Below are positions 1 to 6,872 of a stretch of 10,921 nt of DNA, piece after piece. The notes below the pieces were generated by a model, which was not told the DNA's origin, did not search any database, and saw only the letters and a list, made by a program, of their open reading frames with translations. Source of the DNA: an uncultured Bacteroidales bacterium (GTDB lineage Bacteria; Bacteroidota; Bacteroidia; Bacteroidales; F082); the NCBI GenBank assembly GCA_937877465.1, contig CALFIT010000119.1:1-10921 (forward strand), given 5' to 3'. Numbering within the stretch: the first letter of the stretch is position 1; each line of letters begins with the position of its first letter. The position numbers and the translations under genes are program-made.

Positions 1-55
<55 letters not shown>

Positions 56-73
56 TTGTCGTTTTTGACGCGG

Positions 74-103
74 CAAAAGTACAACTTTTTTCAATTCCGC
101 AAG
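74..103 (-). promoter_or_regulatory. Probable Bacteroidetes-type promoter of the tRNA-Gly
   Basis: On the minus strand TACTTTTG (81-74) matches the Bacteroidetes -7 consensus TAnnTTTG exactly. A CTTG at 103-100 stands 18 nt upstream and is one base from the -33 consensus TTTG. Transcription would start roughly at 66-68, about a dozen bases before the tRNA 5' end, which is a sensible leader length. Confidence 0.6.
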
Positions 104-163
104 CGTTTTCGGGAAAAAAATTCCAGTTATTTTTTTCTTCAACACGAATTTCCATCAATGGTT

Positions 164-222
164 CATGAATTTCCGAAAATCAAATTTCTGAACAATTCTT
201 GTCCAATTTATGGAAATTCATG
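164..222. repeat. 11-bp perfect inverted repeat in the mutS/tRNA gap
   Basis: CATGAATTTCC at 164-174 is exactly complementary to GGAAATTCATG at 212-222, with 37 nt between. A further direct copy of the core GAATTTCC lies at 146-153. No T-run follows the second arm on either strand, so it is not a standard intrinsic terminator. It lies about 100 bases beyond the mutS stop, between mutS and the tRNA promoter. Confidence 0.5.
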
Positions 223-241
223 TTATAAATCAACAACTTAC

Positions 242-319
242 AACTGCCAACTGGTAACTGAAAACTGGTAACTGCCAACTGAACAACTGAACAACTGAAC
301 AACTGCCAACTGCCAACTG
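242..319. repeat. Degenerate AACTG tandem repeat next to mutS
   Basis: Eleven copies of AACTG start at 242, 249, 256, 263, 270, 277, 285, 293, 301, 308 and 315. Period is 7 bp with spacers CC, GT, AA, GT, CC, then 8 bp for three units with the spacer AAC, then 7 bp again with CC. The identical neighbouring 8-bp units suggest copy-number change by slippage. The array ends one base before the mutS stop codon (321-323), so it would lie at the start of the mutS 3' untranslated region. It has no protein-coding signature. Confidence 0.85.
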
Positions 320-320
320 A

Positions 321-2924
321 TTAATGATTCAGCAACTTCTTGATCTCATTCAACTTCATCAACGCCTCGACAGGGGTCAAAGTGTCAATGTTGGTGTTGA
401 GAATGTCTTCCTTGATTTGCAAAAGCAACGGGTCGTCCAATTGGATGAAACTCAACTGCATACCTTCGTCCTGCCGTTTGACGGCGGCCTTCTCCACGTC
501 CTCACTCGTGTGCGATTTCTCCAAGACGGAAAGCAAGGCCGTGGCACGGTCAATCACCTTGCGCGGCATACCGGCCATCTCCGCTACATGGATACCAAAG
601 CTGTGGTTGCTGCCGCCGCGTTTCAGCTTGCGCAGAAACACCACCTTGTTGCCGACTTCCTTCACCGAAACATGGTAGTTCTTGATGCGGGCAAAGGAAT
701 CCTCCATCTCGTTCAGCTCGTGGTAGTGGGTGGCAAACATCACCTTGGCGCGACTCACGGGGTGGTCGTGGAGGAACTCGGTGATGGCCCAAGCGATGCT
801 GATGCCGTCGTAGGTGCTGGTGCCGCGCCCGATTTCGTCCAAAAGCACAAGGCTCCTCGACGACACATTGTTCAAGATGCTCGCCGTTTCGTTCATCTCC
901 ACCATGAAAGTGGATTCGCCCGACGAGATGTTGTCGGACGCGCCCACGCGGGTGAAGATCTTGTCAACCAAGCCGATACGCGCCGAAGCCGCCGGCACGA
1001 AGCAACCCATCTGCGCCATCAGCACAATTAATGCTGTCTGGCGCAGCAAGGCCGACTTGCCCGACATGTTGGGCCCCGTGATGATGATGATTTGCTGCTT
1101 GTCGCGGTCGAGATAGACGTCGTTGGCGATGTAGCTCTCCCCAACGGGCATCATCTGCTCGATGACGGGGTGGCGGCCTTCCTTAATGTCAAGGACAAAC
1201 GAATCGTCGATGACAGGCTGCACATAGTTGTATTTCAGCGAGATGTCGGCGAAACTCACCAAGCAGTCGATGCGGGCCACCAACGAGGCATCCACCTGAA
1301 TCGGCTCCACGAACTCGGTCACGGCGGTGACCAATTCGTTATAGACCCTTTGCTCGATGACGCCGATTTTCTCCTCCGCGCCGAGGATTTTCTGCTCGTA
1401 GTCCTTCAGTTCCTCGGTGATGTAACGCTCGGCGTTGGTCAGGGTCTGCTTGCGAATCCACTCGGGCGGCACCTTGTCCTTGTGCGCGTTGGTGACTTCG
1501 AGGTAATAGCCAAACACATTGTTGTAGCCCACTTTCAGCGACGAGATGCCCGTGCGTTCCAGCTCGCGGCGTTGGATGTTCATCAGGTATTCCTTGCCCG
1601 AGCGCGACAGGTTGCGCAGCTCGTCGAGTTCGGCATTCACGCCATCGGCGATGTAGTTGCCTTTCGAAAGCAAGGCTGGCGCATCGGGGTTCAAATCTTT
1701 CTTGATTCTTTCACGGATGGAGGCGCAAGGGTTGAACTGTTCTGCAAAGCGTTGCAAAGCAAGATATTGGCTTTCTTCACATGCTTTTTTCAGCACCTCG
1801 ATTTGGTCCAAGGCACGACCCACTTGCAACAGCTCGCGTGGGTTGACCCTCCCCAACGACACCTTGGAAATCAGGCGTTCCAAGTCGCCGACTTGCCTGA
1901 TGGCTTCCTGGAATTTGGCAATCACGTCGCGGTTCTCGGTGAAGAAACGCACCACCTCGTAACGCGCCTCTATCTGTTCCTTGTTCTTCAGCGGCAGACT
2001 CAGCCAGCGGCGCATCAGTCGGCCTCCCATCGGCGAAACCGTCCTGTCGATGACGTCAATCAAGGTCTTGGCATTCACATTCGAGGTGTGCAGCAGCTCC
2101 AAGTTGCGGATGGTGAACTTGTCGAGCCACACGTATTGCCCTTGGTCGATGCGCGACAAGGCCGTGATATGGTTGATTTTATCGTGTTGCGTCTCAATGA
2201 GATAATGGATAGCCGCGCCAGCCGCCACGATGCCTTTCGGGAAGTCGTCGACGCCGAAGCCTTTCAGCGAAGCCGTGTGGAAATGCTTGTTCAAGACCTC
2301 GTTGGCGTAGTCGTCGGTGAACACCCAGTCGTCGAAAACCGTGAGGTAGTATTTCGCGCTGAACAGGTCGATGAAGTCCTTGCGCTTGTTGCGTTGCACG
2401 AGCACTTCAGATGGGTTGAAGCTCTGCAACAGCTTGTCGATGTATTCGTTGGAGCCTTGCGTGAGGTAGAACTCGCCCGTCGAGACGTCGAGGAAGGCGA
2501 TGCCCGAAATCTCCTTGTCGAGATGCACCGAGGCTAAGAAGTTGTTCTCCTTTTGCTCCAAAACATTGTCGTTGTAGGTCACGCCCGGTGTGACCAATTC
2601 GATCACCCCGCGTTTCACCAACTTCTTGGTCAGCTTTGGGTCTTCAAGTTGCTCGCACACAGCCACTTTCAGTCCGGCACGCACCAATTTCGGCAGGTAG
2701 GTGTCCAAGGCATGATGCGGAAACCCGGCCAACTCTATCGAATCGGCGATGGCGCTGGAACGTTTGGTGAGCACGATGCCCAAGATTTTCGACGATTTCA
2801 CCGCGTCTTCGCCGTAAGTCTCATAGAAATCGCCCACGCGAAACAGCAGCATCGCGTCGGGATATTTCGCCTTGAAGGAGAAATACTGTCGCATCAAAGG
2901 GGTATCGGTCGCTTTTTCTGCCAT
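321..2924 (-). CDS. mutS: DNA mismatch repair protein MutS
   Basis: This is the mismatch-recognition ATPase that starts methyl-independent or MutL-dependent repair of replication errors. The 867 residues match the usual MutS1 length. Visible landmarks in order: the mismatch-reading F-x-E motif as F33-Y34-E35 in GDFYETYG; connector, core and clamp regions with the TLTNAERYITEEL stretch near 494-506; Walker A GPNMSGKS at 617-624 (K623); the MutS signature GASDNISSGESTFMVEM at 661-677; Walker B LVLLDEIGRGTSTYDG at 692-707 (D696, E697); and ATHYHEL at 731-737. Near the C-terminus QLSFI (823-827) resembles a sliding-clamp-binding pentamer and sits before the terminal helical domain ending KLNEIKKLL. 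The start at 2924 gives the normal N-terminus MAEKATDTPLMRQYF. All catalytic residues are present, so the gene appears intact. It is transcribed divergently from the methyltransferase gene. Confidence 0.98.
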   Translation of the reverse strand: MAEKATDTPLMRQYFSFKAKYPDAMLLFRVGDFYETYGEDAVKSSKILGIVLTKRSSAIADSIELAGFPHHALDTYLPKLVRAGLKVAVCEQLEDPKLTKKLVKRGVIELVTPGVTYNDNVLEQKENNFLASVHLDKEISGIAFLDVSTGEFYLTQGSNEYIDKLLQSFNPSEVLVQRNKRKDFIDLFSAKYYLTVFDDWVFTDDYANEVLNKHFHTASLKGFGVDDFPKGIVAAGAAIHYLIETQHDKINHITALSRIDQGQYVWLDKFTIRNLELLHTSNVNAKTLIDVIDRTVSPMGGRLMRRWLSLPLKNKEQIEARYEVVRFFTENRDVIAKFQEAIRQVGDLERLISKVSLGRVNPRELLQVGRALDQIEVLKKACEESQYLALQRFAEQFNPCASIRERIKKDLNPDAPALLSKGNYIADGVNAELDELRNLSRSGKEYLMNIQRRELERTGISSLKVGYNNVFGYYLEVTNAHKDKVPPEWIRKQTLTNAERYITEELKDYEQKILGAEEKIGVIEQRVYNELVTAVTEFVEPIQVDASLVARIDCLVSFADISLKYNYVQPVIDDSFVLDIKEGRHPVIEQMMPVGESYIANDVYLDRDKQQIIIITGPNMSGKSALLRQTALIVLMAQMGCFVPAASARIGLVDKIFTRVGASDNISSGESTFMVEMNETASILNNVSSRSLVLLDEIGRGTSTYDGISIAWAITEFLHDHPVSRAKVMFATHYHELNEMEDSFARIKNYHVSVKEVGNKVVFLRKLKRGGSNHSFGIHVAEMAGMPRKVIDRATALLSVLEKSHTSEDVEKAAVKRQDEGMQLSFIQLDDPLLLQIKEDILNTNIDTLTPVEALMKLNEIKKLLNH

Positions 2925-2943
2925 AAATCCAAAAACAAGGGTA

Positions 2944-2951
2944 CAAAATTA
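2944..2951 (-). promoter_or_regulatory. Probable -7 box of the mutS promoter
   Basis: The minus strand reads TAATTTTG (2951-2944), an exact TAnnTTTG match, about 20 bases upstream of the mutS ATG. I see no good -33 TTTG at 17-23 nt spacing; the nearest TTTG (2987-2984) is 32 nt away. The short leader has no Shine-Dalgarno sequence and is AT-rich, as is usual in Bacteroidetes. Confidence 0.5.
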
Positions 2952-3026
2952 GCGTTTTGTTTGAAATAATCGGCCTGTTCGTCCAAAAAAAAATCCGCAT
3001 CGAGGCGACGATACCGCTTTTTTCGC

Positions 3027-3034
3027 TTACTTTG
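3027..3034 (+). promoter_or_regulatory. Probable -7 box of the RNA methyltransferase promoter
   Basis: TTACTTTG differs from TAnnTTTG by one specified base. It ends 18 bases before the ATG at 3053, implying transcription begins near 3040 and a leader of only about a dozen bases. This supports the ATG at 3053 as the start, because in-frame TTG codons further upstream would lie before the promoter. No -33 element is evident. Confidence 0.4.
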
Positions 3035-3052
3035 CCGCCAAATCAGGAAATC

Positions 3053-3583
3053 ATGCGCAAAAAGAGTACCGATGAGTTGCACCGCATCAGCAAAGAGGAG
3101 TTCGAGAAGGTCGAAAAGACACCTATTATAATAGTGCTCGACAATATCCGCTCGTTGAGCAATGTGGGGGCTTTCTTCCGCACCGCCGATGCCTTCCGCA
3201 TCGAAGAGCTGTTTTTGTGCGGCATCACGGCCTGTCCGCCCCATCGTGAGATCCACAAGACTGCCTTAGGTGCCGACGAAACCGTGCGATGGCGTTATTT
3301 CGACACGACCGATGCCGCCTGTCGGCAGCTGAAGGAAGAAGGCTACAGGATTTTCGCCATAGAGCAGGTGGAGGGTAGCGTGCCGTTGCAGAATTTCGAT
3401 TTTACCCCACGCACTGCCTACCTCTTAGGCAATGAGGTGGAAGGTGTGAGTGAAGAGGCCCTTCCCTACTGTGAAGGGGCAATCGAGCTGCCGCAAGAGG
3501 GCACAAAACACTCGCTGAACGTCGCCGTTTGCGCAGGGATTGTCATGTGGGAATGCTTCAAAAGATGGAATTTCGATGCATAA
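3053..3583 (+). CDS. TrmH/SpoU-family RNA 2'-O-methyltransferase
   Basis: This is a predicted SPOUT-class enzyme that uses S-adenosylmethionine to methylate a ribose 2'-OH in tRNA or rRNA; the exact target cannot be read from sequence. From the ATG at 3053 the product is 176 residues, a single catalytic domain without the N-terminal substrate-binding domain found in RlmB/TsnR-type members. The three family motifs are present: motif 1 NIRSLSNVGAFFRTADAF (31-48) with the probable catalytic R43, motif 2 LLGNEVEGVS (124-133), and motif 3 IELPQEGTKHSLNVAVCAG (144-162) with the knot-forming SLNVA. A longer reading frame opens at a TTG at 2957, but that extension is AT-rich, lies before the probable promoter and lacks family similarity. 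The gene stands alone between divergent mutS and the next promoter. Confidence 0.9.
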   Translation: MRKKSTDELHRISKEEFEKVEKTPIIIVLDNIRSLSNVGAFFRTADAFRIEELFLCGITACPPHREIHKTALGADETVRWRYFDTTDAACRQLKEEGYRIFAIEQVEGSVPLQNFDFTPRTAYLLGNEVEGVSEEALPYCEGAIELPQEGTKHSLNVAVCAGIVMWECFKRWNFDA

Positions 3584-3650
3584 ACTCATGGTTTTAAGGC
3601 CTTTTTTGGCTAAAAAAGAGAAAAAAATGCAAAAAAAATCGACTTTTTGC

Positions 3651-3679
3651 TTTGACAATTAAATTATTTCCTATTTTTG
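3651..3679 (+). promoter_or_regulatory. Strong Bacteroidetes-type promoter of the OmpA-like gene
   Basis: TTTG at 3651-3654 and TATTTTTG at 3672-3679 match the -33 and -7 consensus exactly, with a 17-nt spacer. Transcription would start near 3685, giving an A-rich 5' leader of about 80 nt. AT-rich leaders of this kind stand in for Shine-Dalgarno sequences in highly expressed Bacteroidetes genes. It is the best promoter in the window. Confidence 0.8.
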
Positions 3680-3765
3680 TTGGCTAAATAGAAGTAGAAA
3701 AAGGTTAAATAGAACAACAAAATCAACTAATAATTAAATCATTACAAACCTAACACAATTGCGTT

Positions 3766-5547
3766 ATGAAGAAAAATTTGACGATTTCAAAGCTCATGAT
3801 GCTCGTCGTCATGGCTGTCCTTCCTTTCAGCATGTATGCCCAGGAAGGCAAAAAGCAAGCCAAACCTGTTGAAAGGTATTGGTACATCCAAGCCGATGGT
3901 GGTCTTTCCATCAACCACGGCGACTTGGCCAACTACGAAGGCGGTATTTGGAATGACTTTGATCATTTCAAGAGCATGGCTCTCCAGAATTGGAATGCTC
4001 ACCTTGGCATTGGCTATCAGTTCGGCAAGGTCCTTGGCATGAACCTTAAAGGCGGTTATGGCCTCCTTTCTGGTCACAAACACGGCCAGGAACTCATCTT
4101 CGTCGGCAACGATGCAGTCTCGATGTGGGACCTCGGTCTCGACAAAACCAACTACATTGAAGGCAACTTGAACTTGACTTTCAATGTGTTCAACATGTTC
4201 AACTACAACCCGAGAAGAGTGGTCAACTTCGTGCCTCATATCGGTATTGGCGGGACCTACTTCAAAGCAGGTGTGGTCAACCAACTGAATGACAATGACG
4301 AAGTGGCCAACAAGGTTGCCGAAGCCAAGACCGATCGCGAACTCACCTTTACCGTTCCGGCTGGTGCAGAGTTCACTTTCAACCTGGCTCCCAAGTTCGA
4401 CATCTTCCTTGATTACACCTACCTCTTCACTGGCAGCGATGCTTTGGACCAAGTCCAGAAGACCCAAGTCACGGAGGACAAGCACACCATCAACGACAAG
4501 GATATGTATAGCCAGCTGAACCTCGGCTTGCGCTACAAGTTCAACAACCCTTGCGACATCGAGAAGATGGCCCGCGAGTCGAAGAAGATCACCTATCGCG
4601 TGAATCCTGACCCGCTGGTACAAGGCGAAGACGGCAACGTTTGCTTCGACGTCATCACCACCATCCCTGGTGAATACTTCGAGAAGCAGGCTGTCATGAA
4701 CCTGAAGCCCTACCTCGCCTACAATGGTGGCCAAATCGACCTCGACCCCATCACCTTCGTCGGTGAAAAGGTCAAGGGCGAAGGCGACTTCCGCGTCAAC
4801 TACAAAGAAGGCGGCGAGTTCACCAAGCACTACTGCATCCCCTACCAGCCCGAGATGGAAAACTGCGAGCTCAAGGGCGACCCGATGTTCTATGTCTACA
4901 ACGGCACCATCTATCCCACCCAGGATGAGATTGTGAAGAACACCTACTTCACCCAAGGCAGCACCGTGAAGCTGGCCGACGGCGTCATCGCCAAGGACGA
5001 GTATGAGACCCAGACCGTCTATGACACCATCCAAAAGGAAAGAGCCGTCAAGCAGCTCACCTACTTCTTCAACAAGGATTCTTATGACATCAACGGCAGA
5101 AGAAAGCTCAACAAGGAAGCTGATGCCGCTTTCAAGGATCTCCTGGATGCCGGCGAAACCAAGTATGAAATCAGAGCTTGGGCTTCTCCTGAAGGTGAAG
5201 AAGGACACAACAACGAATTGTCCAACAACCGCGCCAACGCTGCTGAAAAGCAAATGAAGAGCTTGGCCAAGAAAGCCGATGTCAACATCAGCGGCAAGGG
5301 CTATGGTCCTGACTGGAACACCTTCGTTGAACTCGTCCAAAACTCCAACTTGAAGGACAAGGACGCCATCGTCAACAACATCAACAACTCGAGCAACAAG
5401 GAGAGAACCATCCGCGAGATGTGCGACATCTATCCGCAACTTGAAAAGGACATTCTCCCGCAACTCCGTCGCGCCGAAGTCTACACCTTCGAAACCTATG
5501 ACGAGGTCGTTACCAGAGAAATCAAAGTGAAAGTGGAAAAGAAATAA
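3766..5547 (+). CDS. Outer-membrane beta-barrel protein with OmpA-like C-terminal domain
   Basis: This is a probable abundant outer-membrane protein. A signal peptide covers residues 1-25 (KK, hydrophobic core MMLVVMAVLPF, cleavage after SMYA before Q26). Residues about 37-260 alternate aromatic and polar residues, as in a small beta-barrel, with strands such as LTFTVPAGAEFTFNL (193-207), FDIFLDYTYLF (211-221) and SQLNLGLRYKFN (249-260). Residues about 261-425 form a beta-rich middle region with cysteines at 263, 293, 357 and 367. Residues about 430-575 resemble an OmpA/MotB fold: YFFNKDSYDING, then RAWASPEGEEGHNNELSNNRANA (470-492), then GPDWNTFVELV and the tail PQLRRAEVYTFETYDE. The peptidoglycan-anchoring Arg is kept (R489), but the partner Asp position is Ser (S474), so cell-wall binding by the E. 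coli OmpA mechanism is uncertain. Codon use is strongly biased to AAC, TTC, ATC and AAG, and the promoter is strong, both suggesting high expression. It is a single-gene unit ended by a terminator. Confidence 0.85.
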   Translation: MKKNLTISKLMMLVVMAVLPFSMYAQEGKKQAKPVERYWYIQADGGLSINHGDLANYEGGIWNDFDHFKSMALQNWNAHLGIGYQFGKVLGMNLKGGYGLLSGHKHGQELIFVGNDAVSMWDLGLDKTNYIEGNLNLTFNVFNMFNYNPRRVVNFVPHIGIGGTYFKAGVVNQLNDNDEVANKVAEAKTDRELTFTVPAGAEFTFNLAPKFDIFLDYTYLFTGSDALDQVQKTQVTEDKHTINDKDMYSQLNLGLRYKFNNPCDIEKMARESKKITYRVNPDPLVQGEDGNVCFDVITTIPGEYFEKQAVMNLKPYLAYNGGQIDLDPITFVGEKVKGEGDFRVNYKEGGEFTKHYCIPYQPEMENCELKGDPMFYVYNGTIYPTQDEIVKNTYFTQGSTVKLADGVIAKDEYETQTVYDTIQKERAVKQLTYFFNKDSYDINGRRKLNKEADAAFKDLLDAGETKYEIRAWASPEGEEGHNNELSNNRANAAEKQMKSLAKKADVNISGKGYGPDWNTFVELVQNSNLKDKDAIVNNINNSSNKERTIREMCDIYPQLEKDILPQLRRAEVYTFETYDEVVTREIKVKVEKK

Positions 5548-5565
5548 TTCGTCTCCACTGACGAC

Positions 5566-5597
5566 AAAAAAGCCGCTCGGTTTGAGCGGCTTTTTTT
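5566..5597. terminator. Intrinsic terminator between the OmpA-like and dNK genes
   Basis: AGCCGCTC (5571-5578), loop GGTTT, and GAGCGGCT (5584-5591) form an 8-bp GC-rich stem, followed by a run of T and preceded by a run of A. It lies 18 bases past the OmpA-like stop. The A-run makes it usable in both directions, so it can also end the convergent folK-dNK transcript, whose stop is at 5610. Confidence 0.9.
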
Positions 5598-5609
5598 GTT
5601 TGTCGTCCG

Positions 5610-6251
5610 TCAGAGCGAGACCCGATGCAGGCCGATGTCGTAGGGCTGGTCGATGGCCTCGATGATGCTCCGGTAATCCCTTTCGCTCGCCACGAAGTCG
5701 AGGCGGTTGGTGTCCAAAAGGAGAATGCGCATGTTGTCCTGCTGCTGGTGGAGGAAGTCTAAATAGCCCTGCTGGATATCGTTCAGATACTCGTCGCTGA
5801 TTTCCTGCTCGTAGCTGCGCCCGCGCTTGCGGATGTTGCGTTGCAGGCGGGCCACGTCGGAATAGAGATACACCAACAGCTCAGGCTTGGGCATGTCAGA
5901 GAAGATGATGTTATAGAACCTCGAAAACAGCTGATATTCGTCTTCATGCAGGTTGTTGCGCGAGAAAATCAGCGACTTGGCCACATAATAGTCCGAGATG
6001 ATGAAGTCGTGGAACAAGTCGAGCGCACCGAGTTTGTCCTTCAGCTGCTGGTAACGCAAGGCCAGGAAGGTCATCTCCACTTGGAACGAATACTTGTCGG
6101 GGTCCTTGTAAAATTTGGGCAAGAACGGGTTCTTGTCGCCCTCAAACTCTTCGAGGACGAGTTTGCCGTTGTAATCGTTGGCGATGCGCGAGGCTAAAGT
6201 GGTCTTGCCTGCCCCGAGCGTTCCTTCTATGGCGATATAACTGTAATGCAT
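5610..6251 (-). CDS. Deoxynucleoside kinase
   Basis: This is a predicted salvage enzyme that phosphorylates deoxynucleosides (dA/dG/dC or dT; substrate not readable) in the cytoplasm. At 213 residues it matches the bacterial dNK family. The P-loop GTLGAGKTT spans 10-18 (K16). The probable general-base region is LEEFEGDKNPFL (33-44), the helix with ISDYYVAKSLIFSRNNL spans 85-101, and an arginine-rich lid RNIRKRGRSYEQE is at 138-150. In many dNKs the middle motif is DRS or DRY; here it is D87-Y88-Y89, so the usual Arg is absent, as I recall for Bacteroidetes homologues. The ATG at 6251 starts exactly at the P-loop strand. Six bases separate it from the upstream folK stop, so the two are probably co-transcribed and perhaps translationally coupled. 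folK-dNK fusions are known in this phylum. Confidence 0.88.
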   Translation of the reverse strand: MHYSYIAIEGTLGAGKTTLASRIANDYNGKLVLEEFEGDKNPFLPKFYKDPDKYSFQVEMTFLALRYQQLKDKLGALDLFHDFIISDYYVAKSLIFSRNNLHEDEYQLFSRFYNIIFSDMPKPELLVYLYSDVARLQRNIRKRGRSYEQEISDEYLNDIQQGYLDFLHQQQDNMRILLLDTNRLDFVASERDYRSIIEAIDQPYDIGLHRVSL

Positions 6252-6257
6252 ACACTT

Positions 6258-6758
6258 TCAATTTGTTGCGTCAACCTTCCTGACCACAGATGTGTCGGGG
6301 CATTGGCGGAGCAGTTCGGTCTGCGTCGTTTGAAACACGGGATGGACAAAATCAGGCGCCACTTCGCACATCGGCACCAAGGCAAAACGCCGCTGATGCA
6401 GGCGAGGATGCGGCACGGTGAGCCGTTGAGTACGGATGACGCGATGGCCGAAATACAAGATGTCCAAGTCGGCAGTGCGTGAGGCATAGCCATGCGCCTC
6501 GGGATGCCGCACGCGACCCAATTCGGCCTCAATGTCGAGCAGCTGCCGCATCAACGCATCGGGGGCGAGACCCGTTTCGACGACGATGACGCGATTCAGG
6601 AACCATTCCTCCGCCTCAAAGCCCCACGGTTCCGACTCGTAGGACGACGACACCGCCACCACGCGCCCACACCTATTATTAATTAATAGGCAAGCCGAGG
6701 CGAAGATTCCTTCCCTGTCGCCCAAATTCGACCCGAAAAGCACATAACAGGTTTCCAT
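6258..6758 (-). CDS. folK: HPPK, 6-hydroxymethyl-dihydropterin pyrophosphokinase
   Basis: FolK transfers pyrophosphate from ATP to 6-hydroxymethyl-7,8-dihydropterin, the step before dihydropteroate synthase in folate synthesis. From the ATG at 6758 the product has 166 residues, normal for HPPK. Motifs: nucleotide-fold start YVLFGSNLGDRE (5-16), pterin loop YESEPWGF (40-47) with FLNRVIVVET (53-62), the signature R94-T95-A96-D97-L98-D99-I100-L101 whose two aspartates bind magnesium, and VPHPRLHQRRFALVPMCEVAP (115-135). An upstream in-frame start at 6821 would add 21 residues, but it lies before the probable -7 box at 6781-6774 and the family normally begins at this ATG. The dNK gene follows after 6 bp. 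A short stretch (about 6672-6690, residues LLINNR) uses unusually AT-rich codons. Confidence 0.95.
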   Translation of the reverse strand: METCYVLFGSNLGDREGIFASACLLINNRCGRVVAVSSSYESEPWGFEAEEWFLNRVIVVETGLAPDALMRQLLDIEAELGRVRHPEAHGYASRTADLDILYFGHRVIRTQRLTVPHPRLHQRRFALVPMCEVAPDFVHPVFQTTQTELLRQCPDTSVVRKVDATN

Positions 6759-6773
6759 GGCGGAGATTTTCGG

Positions 6774-6781
6774 CAAATATA
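6774..6781 (-). promoter_or_regulatory. Probable -7 box of the folK-dNK promoter
   Basis: The minus strand reads TATATTTG (6781-6774), an exact TAnnTTTG match, 15 bases upstream of the folK ATG. The -33 element is ambiguous: a TTTG at 6800-6797 gives a short 15-nt spacer and a TTGG at 6806-6803 gives 21 nt. The implied leader is under 12 nt, which helps fix the folK start. Confidence 0.5.
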
Positions 6782-6835
6782 GGCTTTTTTGCCCTTCAAA
6801 AACCAACAAATGCAAAGTCAAATCAAATAAAATGC

Positions 6836-6843
6836 TACTTTTG
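6836..6843 (+). promoter_or_regulatory. Probable -7 box of the sppA promoter
   Basis: TACTTTTG matches TAnnTTTG exactly and ends 29 bases before the sppA ATG. The sequence upstream is AT-rich with no clear -33 TTTG. The folK and sppA -7 boxes face away from each other, about 55 bp apart. Confidence 0.5.
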
Positions 6844-6872
6844 CACCCAAATCATAGTAAAATCAAAACATC

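Noticed and set aside
242..319. CRISPR array
   Set aside because: The units are 7-8 bp with 2-3 bp between AACTG cores, far shorter than CRISPR repeats and spacers, and no cas gene is present.
1092..2537. Long plus-strand open frame of 481 codons
   Set aside because: It is antisense to the conserved core of mutS, its translation shows no recognisable domain, and it arises from the GC-rich codon bias of mutS.
2957..3052. N-terminal extension of the RNA methyltransferase from a TTG start
   Set aside because: The extension lies before the probable promoter, is AT-rich and does not resemble the family; the ATG at 3053 gives the usual single-domain length.
3592..3615. Terminator after the RNA methyltransferase gene
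   Set aside because: TTTTA-GCC and GGC-TAAAA can pair around a T6 loop, but only with a 2-nt bulge and without a following T-run, so support is too weak.
3787..5463. Minus-strand open frame of 558 codons
   Set aside because: It is antisense to the OmpA-like gene, whose signal peptide, promoter and terminator all support the plus strand; the reverse translation is Val/Leu/Asp-rich shadow sequence.
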